From: an uncultured Muribaculaceae bacterium
GTDB taxonomy: Bacteria; Bacteroidota; Bacteroidia; Bacteroidales; Muribaculaceae
Direction of reading: 5' to 3'
Assembly: GCA_910586995.1 (NCBI GenBank)
Contig: CAJUKZ010000005.1
Coordinates: 1-64,000 of the forward strand
DNA length: 64,000 bases
Below are positions 34,945 to 43,973 of this stretch, piece by piece. The position numbers and the translations under genes are program-made. Position 1 is the stretch's first letter, and each line of letters starts with the position of its first letter. The notes beneath the pieces are model-generated. The model made no database searches, was not told the origin of the DNA, and saw nothing but the letters and a program-made list of their open reading frames with translations.

Positions 34945-35880
34945 ATGTCACCTAAAATAAAAGTTTTTGCCGGTACAAAATCCCGCTACATGGCAGAGGA
35001 GATATGCAAAGATCTCGGTCTTGAATTAGGAAAGATGAACATCACTCATTTTGCCGATGGCGAATTTGAGGTATCGTTCGAGGAATCAATCCGCGGTTGC
35101 GAAGTTTATCTCGTACAGTCCACTTTCCCTAACACAGACAACCTGATGGAGCTTCTGCTTATGATCGACGCTGCAAAGCGCGCATCTGCAGCAAAGACCA
35201 TCGCCGTGATCCCCTACTTCGGTTGGGCACGCCAGGACCGCAAGGACAAGCCCCGTGTATCAATCGCTGCCAAACTCGTAGCAGATCTGCTCACAGCCGC
35301 CGGCGTTGACCGTGTGATCACTATGGACCTGCACGCCGACCAGATACAGGGCTTCTTCAACGTACCTGTCGACCACCTGTATGCATCCAGCGTGTTCGTT
35401 CCCTACATCGAATCGCTTAAGCTCGACAACATGGTCATTGCCACACCTGACGTCGGAGGTGCAAAGCGTGCAAACTCTTACGCAAAATACTTCGATGTTC
35501 CCCTTGTGCTCTGTCATAAGCAGCGTGCAAAGGCCAACGTGGTGGCTTCCATGACCGTGATCGGTGATGTGAAAGACAAGAACGTGATTCTCGTCGACGA
35601 TATGGTCGACACAGCAGGCACAATCACTAAAGCAGCCGATCTTATGCTGGCAAATGGAGCAAAAAGCGTACGCGCACTTGCAAGCCACGCCATCATGAGC
35701 GATCCCGCATCCGAACTGGTCGACAAGAGCGGACTCACCGAAATGATCTTCACAAACTCAATTCCTTACTCCAAAGGATGCAAGAAATGTACGATCATCT
35801 CCATTGCACGTATGTTTGCAGACACAATCCGCCGCGTACATGACTTCCAGTCAATATCCTCACAGTACGTGTTCAGATAA
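34945..35880 (+). CDS. prs: Ribose-phosphate pyrophosphokinase (PRPP synthetase)
   Basis: Makes PRPP for purine, pyrimidine, His and Trp synthesis. Start at ATG 34945 (MSPKIKVFAGTKS), giving 311 aa. The ATP-binding flag loop region FGWARQDRKDKPR (about residues 92-104), catalytic MDLHADQIQGFF and the PRPP loop VILVDDMVDTAGT (about 213-225) are all present. An inverted-repeat terminator follows (35899-35937). Confidence 0.98.
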   Translation: MSPKIKVFAGTKSRYMAEEICKDLGLELGKMNITHFADGEFEVSFEESIRGCEVYLVQSTFPNTDNLMELLLMIDAAKRASAAKTIAVIPYFGWARQDRKDKPRVSIAAKLVADLLTAAGVDRVITMDLHADQIQGFFNVPVDHLYASSVFVPYIESLKLDNMVIATPDVGGAKRANSYAKYFDVPLVLCHKQRAKANVVASMTVIGDVKDKNVILVDDMVDTAGTITKAADLMLANGAKSVRALASHAIMSDPASELVDKSGLTEMIFTNSIPYSKGCKKCTIISIARMFADTIRRVHDFQSISSQYVFR

Positions 35881-35898
35881 TCGGCAAAATCCCCCAAA

Positions 35899-35937
35899 GC
35901 ATGCGCCGGAGGCTGAATCTCTGACTCCGGCGCATGC
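35899..35937 (+). terminator. Terminator after prs
   Basis: GCATGCGCCGGAG (35899-35911) and CTCCGGCGCATGC (35925-35937) make a perfect 13-bp stem 18 bp past the stop; ATAAATAAT follows rather than a pure T-tract. Confidence 0.75.
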
Positions 35938-35966
35938 ATAAATAATCATCAACCACCTACCTGCAA

Positions 35967-36644
35967 ATGAAAACAGGCATAATAGTGGCTATGGAGAAGG
36001 AGTTGCGACTGCTCCTCCATCTCATAACCGACCGGCAGAAAACATCCGTCGGCAATCTTGACTTTTACACCGGATTCATCGGAAAACGCGAGGTTGTGGC
36101 CATGCAATGCGGCATCGGAAAAGTAAACGCAGCCATCAGCACCAACGCACTGATCGAAAACTTCAGACCCGCCGTGGTTATAAACACCGGAGTAGCCGGA
36201 GGTACAGGATACGGCGCCGGAATACTCGACGTAGTTGTCGGCGACAGAGTGGCATACCACGACGTATGGTGCGGACCAGGCACAGAATGGGGACAGGCCG
36301 CCGGCTGCCCGCTATATTTCGAAGCACCATCCTATCTGACATCTCTGCCCGCACTTAACGAGAATAATGTGCGTCACGGGCTGATATGCTCAGGCGACAT
36401 CTTCGTAAGCTCGCCCGAAGTCCTGCACTCCATCCGCTCGCATTTCCCGAATGTAATGGCCGTCGACATGGAATCCGCATCCGTGGCACAGACCTGCTAC
36501 ATGCACAAAGTTCCCTTCATCGCCTTGCGCGTGATAAGCGACACCCCCGGTGCAGCCGACAATATATCGCAATACGAAAACTTCTGGTCCGACGCACCGA
36601 AACGCACATTCGGAATTCTCGAGAAACTGATAGCACAACTTTAA
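35967..36644 (+). CDS. mtnN: 5'-methylthioadenosine/S-adenosylhomocysteine nucleosidase
   Basis: Removes adenine from MTA and SAH. The 225-aa product shows the family start GIIVAMEKEL (general acid E12 region), the GIGKVNAA block, INTGVAGG, and AVDMESASVAQ with the ribose-binding Glu. It is followed after 28 bp by luxS, so SAH is processed to S-ribosylhomocysteine and then to homocysteine and AI-2 precursor by adjacent genes. Confidence 0.95.
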   Translation: MKTGIIVAMEKELRLLLHLITDRQKTSVGNLDFYTGFIGKREVVAMQCGIGKVNAAISTNALIENFRPAVVINTGVAGGTGYGAGILDVVVGDRVAYHDVWCGPGTEWGQAAGCPLYFEAPSYLTSLPALNENNVRHGLICSGDIFVSSPEVLHSIRSHFPNVMAVDMESASVAQTCYMHKVPFIALRVISDTPGAADNISQYENFWSDAPKRTFGILEKLIAQL

Positions 36645-36672
36645 GAGCTTCCAAAACAGGCTGAAGCAAAGT

Positions 36673-37155
36673 ATGAAAAAAATACCTTCGTTCACCGTCA
36701 ACCACCTGACACTTCTGCGCGGCATTTATCTGTCGCGAATCGACCACACACCCTCCGGCGATACAATATCCACATTCGACATAAGAATGACTGAGCCAAA
36801 CCGCATGCAGCCTCTTGATGGAAAAGCATTGCATGCCATCGAGCATCTTGCCGCTACATTCCTGCGCAACCATCCGCAATGGTCCGGGCGCGTAATATAC
36901 TGGGGACCAATGGGATGCAAAACCGGCAATTACCTCATTCTCAGTGGAGAATATCACAGTTCCGACATAGTGGAACTGATGCGCGAGACATTCAGGTTCA
37001 TAGCGGGATTCGAAGGCGAGATTCCCGGAGCTACGGCACGCGACTGCGGTAACTACACATATATGGATCTTGACGCAGCCAAAGCAGAAGCCGGGCGTTT
37101 CCTTACGGAAGTACTCGACAATATCACCGAAGCTAATCTCGAATACCCCCTCTGA
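36673..37155 (+). CDS. luxS: S-ribosylhomocysteine lyase (autoinducer-2 synthesis)
   Basis: 160 residues with the metal ligands H54 and H58 in HAIEHLAA, C82 in GPMGCKTGNYL (where GCRTG is more common), and metal ligand C125 in ARDCGNYTY. Cleaves S-ribosylhomocysteine to homocysteine and DPD, the AI-2 precursor. Directly after mtnN and before a small AlbA_2-domain gene (27 bp). Confidence 0.97.
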   Translation: MKKIPSFTVNHLTLLRGIYLSRIDHTPSGDTISTFDIRMTEPNRMQPLDGKALHAIEHLAATFLRNHPQWSGRVIYWGPMGCKTGNYLILSGEYHSSDIVELMRETFRFIAGFEGEIPGATARDCGNYTYMDLDAAKAEAGRFLTEVLDNITEANLEYPL

Positions 37156-37182
37156 TCCATATCCGGAATTATCCTGCCGGCG

Positions 37183-37851
37183 ATGAAAGACATAAAGGTA
37201 ATAAAAGGAAAATACCACATAGCGCGCCTGATCGAACAAGGCGAGCATGAATGCCAGGACTTCAAGCACTCCATAAGCGATGCGGCCAAGATAGCGCATT
37301 CAATATCGGCATTTGCCAACAACAAAGGCGGACGCCTGCTCATAGGCGTGAAAGACAACGGATCTATCGCAGGAATTAGAAACGAAGAAGACATATACGT
37401 GGTAGAGCAGGCCGCAGAGATGTATTGCCGTCCCCCTCAGAAGGTCGGTTTCAAGGCATACAATGTCGACAACGGCACTGTTGTGATCGTGGCCGAGATA
37501 ACCAAATCCGACATACGTCCTGTTCTCGCCCGCGAGACCGACGGCGTATGGAAGGCATACTTCCGCGTAGCCGACGAAAACATTGTGGCACATCCGCTAA
37601 TGGTGGAGGCATGGCGGCGCAAGTCGGAACCATCAGCCACGCCGGCCATAATATGCGACGCCCACCGCAAAGTGCTCGATTCTATTGACACGTCCGGCCA
37701 CACCCATGCCGACATACGTGCAGTGGCAATCAAGGCTGGAATTTCCGAAGCGGCAGCATCAGCAGCGATAGTAGACTTGGCCGCGCTCGACATTATCAGC
37801 TTCATCCACGGTCCGAATGGATTTTTCCTCAGCCTCACCGAGACACCCTGA
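37183..37851 (+). CDS. AlbA_2 (Schlafen-type) domain putative nucleic-acid-binding protein (222 aa)
   Basis: The N-terminal half carries the AlbA_2 signature: ECQDFKHSISDAAKIAHSISAFANNKGGRLLIGVKDNG (two blocks within residues 23-62). The C-terminal part (about 150-222) looks like a winged-helix domain. Relatives are putative transcription regulators or ATPases. Embedded between luxS and purT in one run of genes (gaps 27 and 44 bp), it may regulate them, but this is inferred from position. Confidence 0.88.
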   Translation: MKDIKVIKGKYHIARLIEQGEHECQDFKHSISDAAKIAHSISAFANNKGGRLLIGVKDNGSIAGIRNEEDIYVVEQAAEMYCRPPQKVGFKAYNVDNGTVVIVAEITKSDIRPVLARETDGVWKAYFRVADENIVAHPLMVEAWRRKSEPSATPAIICDAHRKVLDSIDTSGHTHADIRAVAIKAGISEAAASAAIVDLAALDIISFIHGPNGFFLSLTETP

Positions 37852-37895
37852 CAATATATAAAACTTCATATAATCAACATCAACACCACCCGACA

Positions 37896-39086
<1,191 letters not shown>

Positions 39087-39105
39087 TATCATTAACATAC
39101 CCTCG

Positions 39106-39609
39106 TCATAACGACAATCTCACTATGTCCGTCCATCCCTTCACACGGTCGGCAGTGAGATTGTCGTGGTTTATACAATCGAGCAGAAGCCCTACAGTAT
39201 GTCCATCGACCACAGCCTGTGACTCACTGAATTCATAACCATCCGTACCGTAGCCCTCACCGATGTATTCCACACCTGTCTGCTTCATGCGGTCGTGGAG
39301 TTCTCCGACTGCGCCACAGAACGTGTCCGACATATTTTCGTCGCCACATCCGAACAACGCCACTTTCTTACCGCTGAGATCAAGTTGTTCAGCGCCGGCA
39401 AGAAAATCATACCAATCGTCCTGAAGCTCACCCGAACCATATGTAGCCGTGCCAAGAATCAGATTATCATAATCGCCAAGGACCGACGGAGCAGTCTCAG
39501 CCACATCATGCACATCAGCCGGAGCTACACCAAGCTGCGAAGCTATCATTTCCGCCACCTCACGGGTGTTCCCAGTCGATGACCCGTAGAAAATACCAGT
39601 CTTTTTCAT
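39106..39609 (-). CDS. fldA: Flavodoxin
   Basis: Small FMN electron carrier. The phosphate-binding loop YGSSTGNTREVA is at residues 9-20, with isoalloxazine loops near TATYGSGELQDDW and FGCGDENMSDTFC, and 167 aa is typical of long-chain flavodoxins. The last codons lie inside a perfect 14-bp inverted repeat (39111-39167). The transcript would begin with a hairpin (39646-39665) just after its promoter. Confidence 0.97.
   Translation of the reverse strand: MKKTGIFYGSSTGNTREVAEMIASQLGVAPADVHDVAETAPSVLGDYDNLILGTATYGSGELQDDWYDFLAGAEQLDLSGKKVALFGCGDENMSDTFCGAVGELHDRMKQTGVEYIGEGYGTDGYEFSESQAVVDGHTVGLLLDCINHDNLTADRVKGWTDIVRLSL
39111..39167 (-). terminator. Stem-loop built into the 3' end of fldA
   Basis: ACGACAATCTCACT (39111-39124) and AGTGAGATTGTCGT (39154-39167) pair perfectly around a 29-nt loop. 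Both arms are coding sequence of fldA. It sits where the fldA and purT transcripts converge (purT ends at 39086), so it could end or protect either message. Confidence 0.6.
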
Positions 39610-39667
39610 AAATATTAAAATCTTATCTATTCAATATATTTGTTTCCGACCTATGCTTAGGCCGGTA

Positions 39668-39675
39668 CAAATATA
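39668..39675 (-). promoter_or_regulatory. Promoter -7 element of fldA
   Basis: Minus-strand TATATTTG fits TAnnTTTG; the expected RNA start falls within the hairpin at 39646-39665. Confidence 0.6.
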
Positions 39676-39822
39676 ACACCGCTCTACCGTCACAGGTTCT
39701 CACAGACCACATCTATCCATTACGGATCCAATGTAACGACAGAGCATGCCGGATTTGCACAAACTTTGTCTGCATTCAACAAATTTAAACGCTTATAATT
39801 CGGTAGCCTGCGGAAAAATTGC

Positions 39823-39830
39823 TACTTTTG
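39823..39830 (+). promoter_or_regulatory. Promoter -7 element of the purH-mre run
   Basis: TACTTTTG fits TAnnTTTG, 37 bp before the purH ATG at 39868. It may drive the whole purH-mreBCD-mrdA-rodA series. Confidence 0.65.
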
Positions 39831-39867
39831 CACTTTCTTTCATAGAACATATTCAAAACCAATACAA

Positions 39868-41412
39868 ATGACCACTTCGTCAGCACAGCTCAAGCCAATA
39901 CGCACCGCCCTTATATCCGTATTTCACAAGGACGGCCTCGACAACATCCTGAAACAGCTCGCCGCCAGCGGCGTCAGATTCCTCTCTACAGGAGGCACAC
40001 GCTCATTCATCGAATCGCTCGGTTACGAATGCAGCGCTGTTGAAGATCTGACAGGCTACCCCTCAATCCTCGGAGGACGCGTAAAGACACTGCACCCCAA
40101 AGTGTTCGGCGGAATTCTGTCGCGCCGCGACAACGAGACCGACAAGGCACAGACTACCCAATACGAGATTCCCGAGATAGACCTCGTGATCGTAGACCTC
40201 TATCCGTTCGAGCAGACAGTTGCAAGCGGCGCATCCGAAGCTGATATAATTGAAAAAATAGACATAGGCGGCATCTCTCTGATCCGTGCGGCAGCAAAGA
40301 ATTTCAAAGACGTGGCAATCGTGGCATCCAAGGCCCAGTATCCATTCCTGGCAGGCATGCTCGACACTCACGGCACAGCAGCCACAACGCTCGAAGACCG
40401 TCGTTTCCTGGCTAAAGAAGCATTCGCGGTATCGTCAGGCTACGATTCAGCCATATTCAACTACTTCGCCGGAAGCCAGCCCTCGGCACTCCGTATTGCA
40501 GTAGACCACGAGCACTCGCTCAGATATGGAGAGAATCCACACCAGCCGGCTCTGTTCTACGGCGATTTCAACGCCATGTTCGACCAGCTTCACGGCAAAG
40601 AGATTTCATACAACAACCTTCTCGACATCGACGCTGCCGTAAACCTAATGTCCGATTTCAAGGACTGCGAGCCCACATTCGCCGTGCTCAAGCACAATAA
40701 CGCATGCGGACTGGCATCCCGTCCGACCATAGCCGAGGCATGGAAAGATGCACTTGCCGGCGATCCTGTTTCGGCATTCGGAGGCGTACTCATCGCCAAC
40801 CGTCCCATCGACGCCGATACAGCCAATGAGATTACAAAAATATTCTTCGAGGTAATAATAGCCCCCGCATATACCGACGATGCAATGGCTATCCTCACCC
40901 AGAAGAAAAACCGCATAATCCTCGTACAGAAACAGCCTCTGGAGACAGATCGAACTGTGCGTACCGCTCTCAACGGCATGCTCGTGCAACAGCGCGACAC
41001 AAAGGTTGAGACCCCCGACGACCTGCGTCAAGTAACCGAAAAAGCTGTCGACGCAGACCGCATAGCAGACCTGCTTTTCGCCAACAAAATCGTGAAACAC
41101 TCCAAGAGCAATGCCATCGTTCTTGCAAAGAACGGACAACTCCTGGCAAGCGGTGTAGGTCAGACCTCCCGCGTAGACGCACTCAAGCAGGCCATCGCCA
41201 AAGCGCAGAGCTTCGGTTTCGACCTCAATGGTGCGGTAATGGCATCCGATGCTTTCTTCCCCTTCGCGGACTGCGTGGAGATTGCTCATCAAGCCGGAGT
41301 CGACGCTGTGATCCAGCCCGGCGGCTCAATCCGCGATACCGATTCGGTGGAGTATTGCAACGCTCACGGTATTGCTATGGTGATGACAGGATTCCGCCAC
41401 TTCAAGCACTGA
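39868..41412 (+). CDS. purH: Bifunctional AICAR formyltransferase/IMP cyclohydrolase
   Basis: Catalyses the last two steps of IMP synthesis. The MGS-like cyclohydrolase domain is at residues 8-200 (FLSTGGTRSFIES, GGRVKTLHPKVFGGIL), and the formyltransferase domain follows with catalytic KHNNACG and RYGENPHQ. The length of 514 aa is normal. mreB starts 37 bp after its stop. Confidence 0.98.
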   Translation: MTTSSAQLKPIRTALISVFHKDGLDNILKQLAASGVRFLSTGGTRSFIESLGYECSAVEDLTGYPSILGGRVKTLHPKVFGGILSRRDNETDKAQTTQYEIPEIDLVIVDLYPFEQTVASGASEADIIEKIDIGGISLIRAAAKNFKDVAIVASKAQYPFLAGMLDTHGTAATTLEDRRFLAKEAFAVSSGYDSAIFNYFAGSQPSALRIAVDHEHSLRYGENPHQPALFYGDFNAMFDQLHGKEISYNNLLDIDAAVNLMSDFKDCEPTFAVLKHNNACGLASRPTIAEAWKDALAGDPVSAFGGVLIANRPIDADTANEITKIFFEVIIAPAYTDDAMAILTQKKNRIILVQKQPLETDRTVRTALNGMLVQQRDTKVETPDDLRQVTEKAVDADRIADLLFANKIVKHSKSNAIVLAKNGQLLASGVGQTSRVDALKQAIAKAQSFGFDLNGAVMASDAFFPFADCVEIAHQAGVDAVIQPGGSIRDTDSVEYCNAHGIAMVMTGFRHFKH

Positions 41413-41449
41413 TACTCTCTTTCCTCTATCAAAATACACAACACCGAAA

Positions 41450-42469
41450 ATGAAATTATTCTCCCTGACAAAAGAAATCGCCATTGACCTCGGCACGGCC
41501 AATACGATTATCATTCATAACGACAAGATCGTAATCGACGAACCGTCGATCGTAGCGCTCGACAAACGCACCGACAAGCTTATTGCTGTCGGAAAGGAAG
41601 CACAGCAGATGCAGGGTAAGGAAAACGAACGCATCCGCACCGTGCGCCCTCTGCGCAAAGGCGTGATCGCCGACTTCAACGCAGCCGAACTGATGATACG
41701 CGGACTCGTCAAGAAGGCTTCCAGCAAAAGCAGTTGGTTCTCACCTTCGTTGCGCATGGTCGTAGGTATCCCTTCAGGATCTACAGAAGTAGAGATACGT
41801 GCTGTCCGCGACTCATCCGAGCATGCCGACGGCCGCGATGTCTACATGATCTACGAACCTATGGCTGCAGCCTTAGGTATCGGACTTGACGTAGAAGCTC
41901 CCGAAGGCAACATGATAGTGGATATAGGCGGTGGAACAACAGAGATCGCCGTAATCTCCCTCGGCGGAATCGTAAGCAACAAGAGCATACAGATTGCCGG
42001 CGACGACCTTACCGACGACATTCAGAACCACATGCGCAGGGCACACAACGTGAAAGTCGGCGAACGCACTGCGGAACTTATCAAGATGAACGTAGGCTCA
42101 GCCCTTACAGAACTTGAGAATCCACCGGAAGACTACATCGTTCACGGCCCCAACATGATGACGGCCCTGCCTATGGAAGTGCCGGTAAGCTATCAGGAGA
42201 TCTCGCACTGCATCGAAAAGTCCATCTCCAAGATTGAGGCTGCCGTTCTCGGCGCACTGGAGCAGACTCCTCCAGAGCTTTACGCCGATATTGTGCGTAA
42301 CGGCATCTATCTGGCAGGCGGCGGCGCATTGCTCCGCGGTCTCGACAAACGCCTCACCGACAAGATCGGCATACAGTTCCACATAGCGGAAGACCCGCTG
42401 CTGGCTGTAGCCAAAGGCACAGGTGTCGCACTTAAAAACATCGACAAGTTCTCGTTCCTGATACGCTGA
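41450..42469 (+). CDS. mreB: Rod shape-determining protein MreB
   Basis: Actin-like filament that guides lateral wall synthesis. ATPase motifs: AIDLGTANTIIIHN (phosphate 1, about residues 10-24), VDIGGGTTEIAVISLGG (phosphate 2) and LAGGGALLRGLD (adenosine). 339 aa, as usual. Followed by a GC-rich hairpin (42507-42541) and then mreC. Confidence 0.98.
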   Translation: MKLFSLTKEIAIDLGTANTIIIHNDKIVIDEPSIVALDKRTDKLIAVGKEAQQMQGKENERIRTVRPLRKGVIADFNAAELMIRGLVKKASSKSSWFSPSLRMVVGIPSGSTEVEIRAVRDSSEHADGRDVYMIYEPMAAALGIGLDVEAPEGNMIVDIGGGTTEIAVISLGGIVSNKSIQIAGDDLTDDIQNHMRRAHNVKVGERTAELIKMNVGSALTELENPPEDYIVHGPNMMTALPMEVPVSYQEISHCIEKSISKIEAAVLGALEQTPPELYADIVRNGIYLAGGGALLRGLDKRLTDKIGIQFHIAEDPLLAVAKGTGVALKNIDKFSFLIR

Positions 42470-42506
42470 TCCCGCGTCCAGGCACATAACAATACACATC
42501 ATCTTA

Positions 42507-42541
42507 CCCCCGCCCGAGCACATTAAGTGAGCAGGCGGGGG
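42507..42541. other. GC-rich hairpin between mreB and mreC
   Basis: CCCCCGCC (42507-42514) pairs with GGCGGGGG (42534-42541) 12 bp before the mreC ATG. No T-tract follows on the plus strand, so it looks like an attenuation or RNA-processing element that could set the ratio of MreB to MreC rather than a full terminator. Confidence 0.55.
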
Positions 42542-42553
42542 ACAGACGTAAAA

Positions 42554-43411
42554 ATGCGCGAGTTAGTAAACTTCTTCATCCGTCACGGAAAGTGGCTTGT
42601 TTTCATCTTCTACGTGGTGGTGAGCTGCGTGCTTCTTTTCCGCGGATCACCGTATCAACATCACGTGATACTCACTTCCGCAAATTCCGTGGTATCGGCC
42701 ATCTACGGGTTCACAAACAACGTGACCTCGTATTTCGCCCTACGCGACATCAACGAAGACCTCAACCGCCGCAATGCCGACCTGCAGCTTGAGGTTATTG
42801 CCCTGCGTGAGCAACTGCAAGGAGTCCGCGAGGCTGCCGGTGTAGACACTTCGATGCTCGCGGTAGACACCCTGAAGCATTTCGAGCTAAAGATAGCACA
42901 CGTGATCAACAACTCCGTAGCCAGGCCGCATAACTATCTTACCATAAACAAAGGCAGCCTTGACGGCATAAAGCCGGAGATGGGAGTTGTGGACCAGAAC
43001 GGTGTAGTCGGAGTCGTAAATGTAGTCGGCCCTCACACTTCACGTGTGATTTCGTTGCTCAACCCCTACTTCCGTCTCTCATGCAAGGTAAAAGGCAGCG
43101 ATGGCTTCGGATCTCTCGTCTGGGACGGAATCAACTCAGACGAGGCGTTGCTCGAAGAATTGCCGAGACACACGGTCTTCACCGCCGGAGACACCGTAAT
43201 CACCAGCGGATACTCGGCTGTATTCCCTGCCGGAATTCCGGTCGGAATAGTGATGCCCGACAAGACCGCGCACAATGAAAACTTCTTCACTCTACGCATA
43301 AAGTTGCTGGCCGACTTCTCGACCTTGAGCGCCGTACAGGTTGTGGTCAACAACATGAAAGACGAATTGCGCAAAGTTGAAACAGATCCAGACCTCAAGA
43401 AACAGCAGTAA
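42554..43411 (+). CDS. mreC: Rod shape-determining protein MreC
   Basis: Start at ATG 42554, after the hairpin. A single N-terminal membrane anchor (about residues 14-31) leads into a coiled coil (about 60-100, LNRRNADLQLEVIALREQL) and the beta-barrel periplasmic domain with the family signature GVVDQNGVVGVVNVVG. MreC forms the scaffold that activates PBP2. mreD follows directly after the stop codon. Confidence 0.95.
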   Translation: MRELVNFFIRHGKWLVFIFYVVVSCVLLFRGSPYQHHVILTSANSVVSAIYGFTNNVTSYFALRDINEDLNRRNADLQLEVIALREQLQGVREAAGVDTSMLAVDTLKHFELKIAHVINNSVARPHNYLTINKGSLDGIKPEMGVVDQNGVVGVVNVVGPHTSRVISLLNPYFRLSCKVKGSDGFGSLVWDGINSDEALLEELPRHTVFTAGDTVITSGYSAVFPAGIPVGIVMPDKTAHNENFFTLRIKLLADFSTLSAVQVVVNNMKDELRKVETDPDLKKQQ

Positions 43412-43924
43412 ATGACCAAGACTATAATAAACTTCAGCCTGCTATTCATTGTGCTTGTCATGGCACAGGCACTGATCTTCAACCATCTCGTGCTGTTCGG
43501 ATGCGCCATACCGATGATATTCGTGCTTCTGATCGTACGTCTTCCGATGTCACTGCCTGTAGGATGGTGTCTCACCGTATGTTTCGCACTCGGCCTTTGC
43601 GTAGACTGCTTCAGCGATACTCCGGGGCTGAATGCCCTTGCTTGCACCATAGCAGCATTCAGCCGCCGTAATGTGTTCCACCTGCTTGCACCGCGCGAAG
43701 ACGATATAATGTCCGTGACACCATCCGCCAGGACTATGGGCACACCGGCATATTCAAAATACCTGTTTGCCATGACTTTGCTCTACTGCACATCGGTATA
43801 CATTATTGAGGCATTCGGATTCTTTCATCCTTTAGTACTGCTCACACGCGCACTCGCATCTACAGTATATACATTCCTGATACTGTTCGCCTTGAGCGCC
43901 ATCACGCTGCGCACAAGACACTGA
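43412..43924 (+). CDS. mreD: Rod shape-determining protein MreD
   Basis: A 170-aa polytopic protein with five or so membrane helices, starting at the base after the mreC stop. Sequence conservation in MreD is low; the call rests on the helices, size and position between mreC and mrdA. Confidence 0.9.
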   Translation: MTKTIINFSLLFIVLVMAQALIFNHLVLFGCAIPMIFVLLIVRLPMSLPVGWCLTVCFALGLCVDCFSDTPGLNALACTIAAFSRRNVFHLLAPREDDIMSVTPSARTMGTPAYSKYLFAMTLLYCTSVYIIEAFGFFHPLVLLTRALASTVYTFLILFALSAITLRTRH

Positions 43925-43973
43925 CCGGATCTTCCACTCTCCCCGGCAGGGAGCAACACCCCAATCTCAAGCA

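Larger units (their letters stand above)
39610..39867. promoter_or_regulatory. Divergent control region of fldA and purH
   Basis: No gene is seen. The region holds the fldA promoter (minus TATATTTG, 39668-39675), a 5'-end hairpin of the fldA message (39646-39653 with 39658-39665, one mismatch), and the purH promoter (39823-39830). No purine riboswitch fold is apparent. Confidence 0.6.

Noticed and set aside
36517..37299. 260-aa open frame on the minus strand
   Set aside because: It overlaps mtnN, luxS and the AlbA_2 gene in antisense; those genes have clear catalytic motifs, while this frame is compositionally a shadow.
40645..41292. 215-aa open frame on the minus strand
   Set aside because: Antisense to the formyltransferase domain of purH, which is intact.
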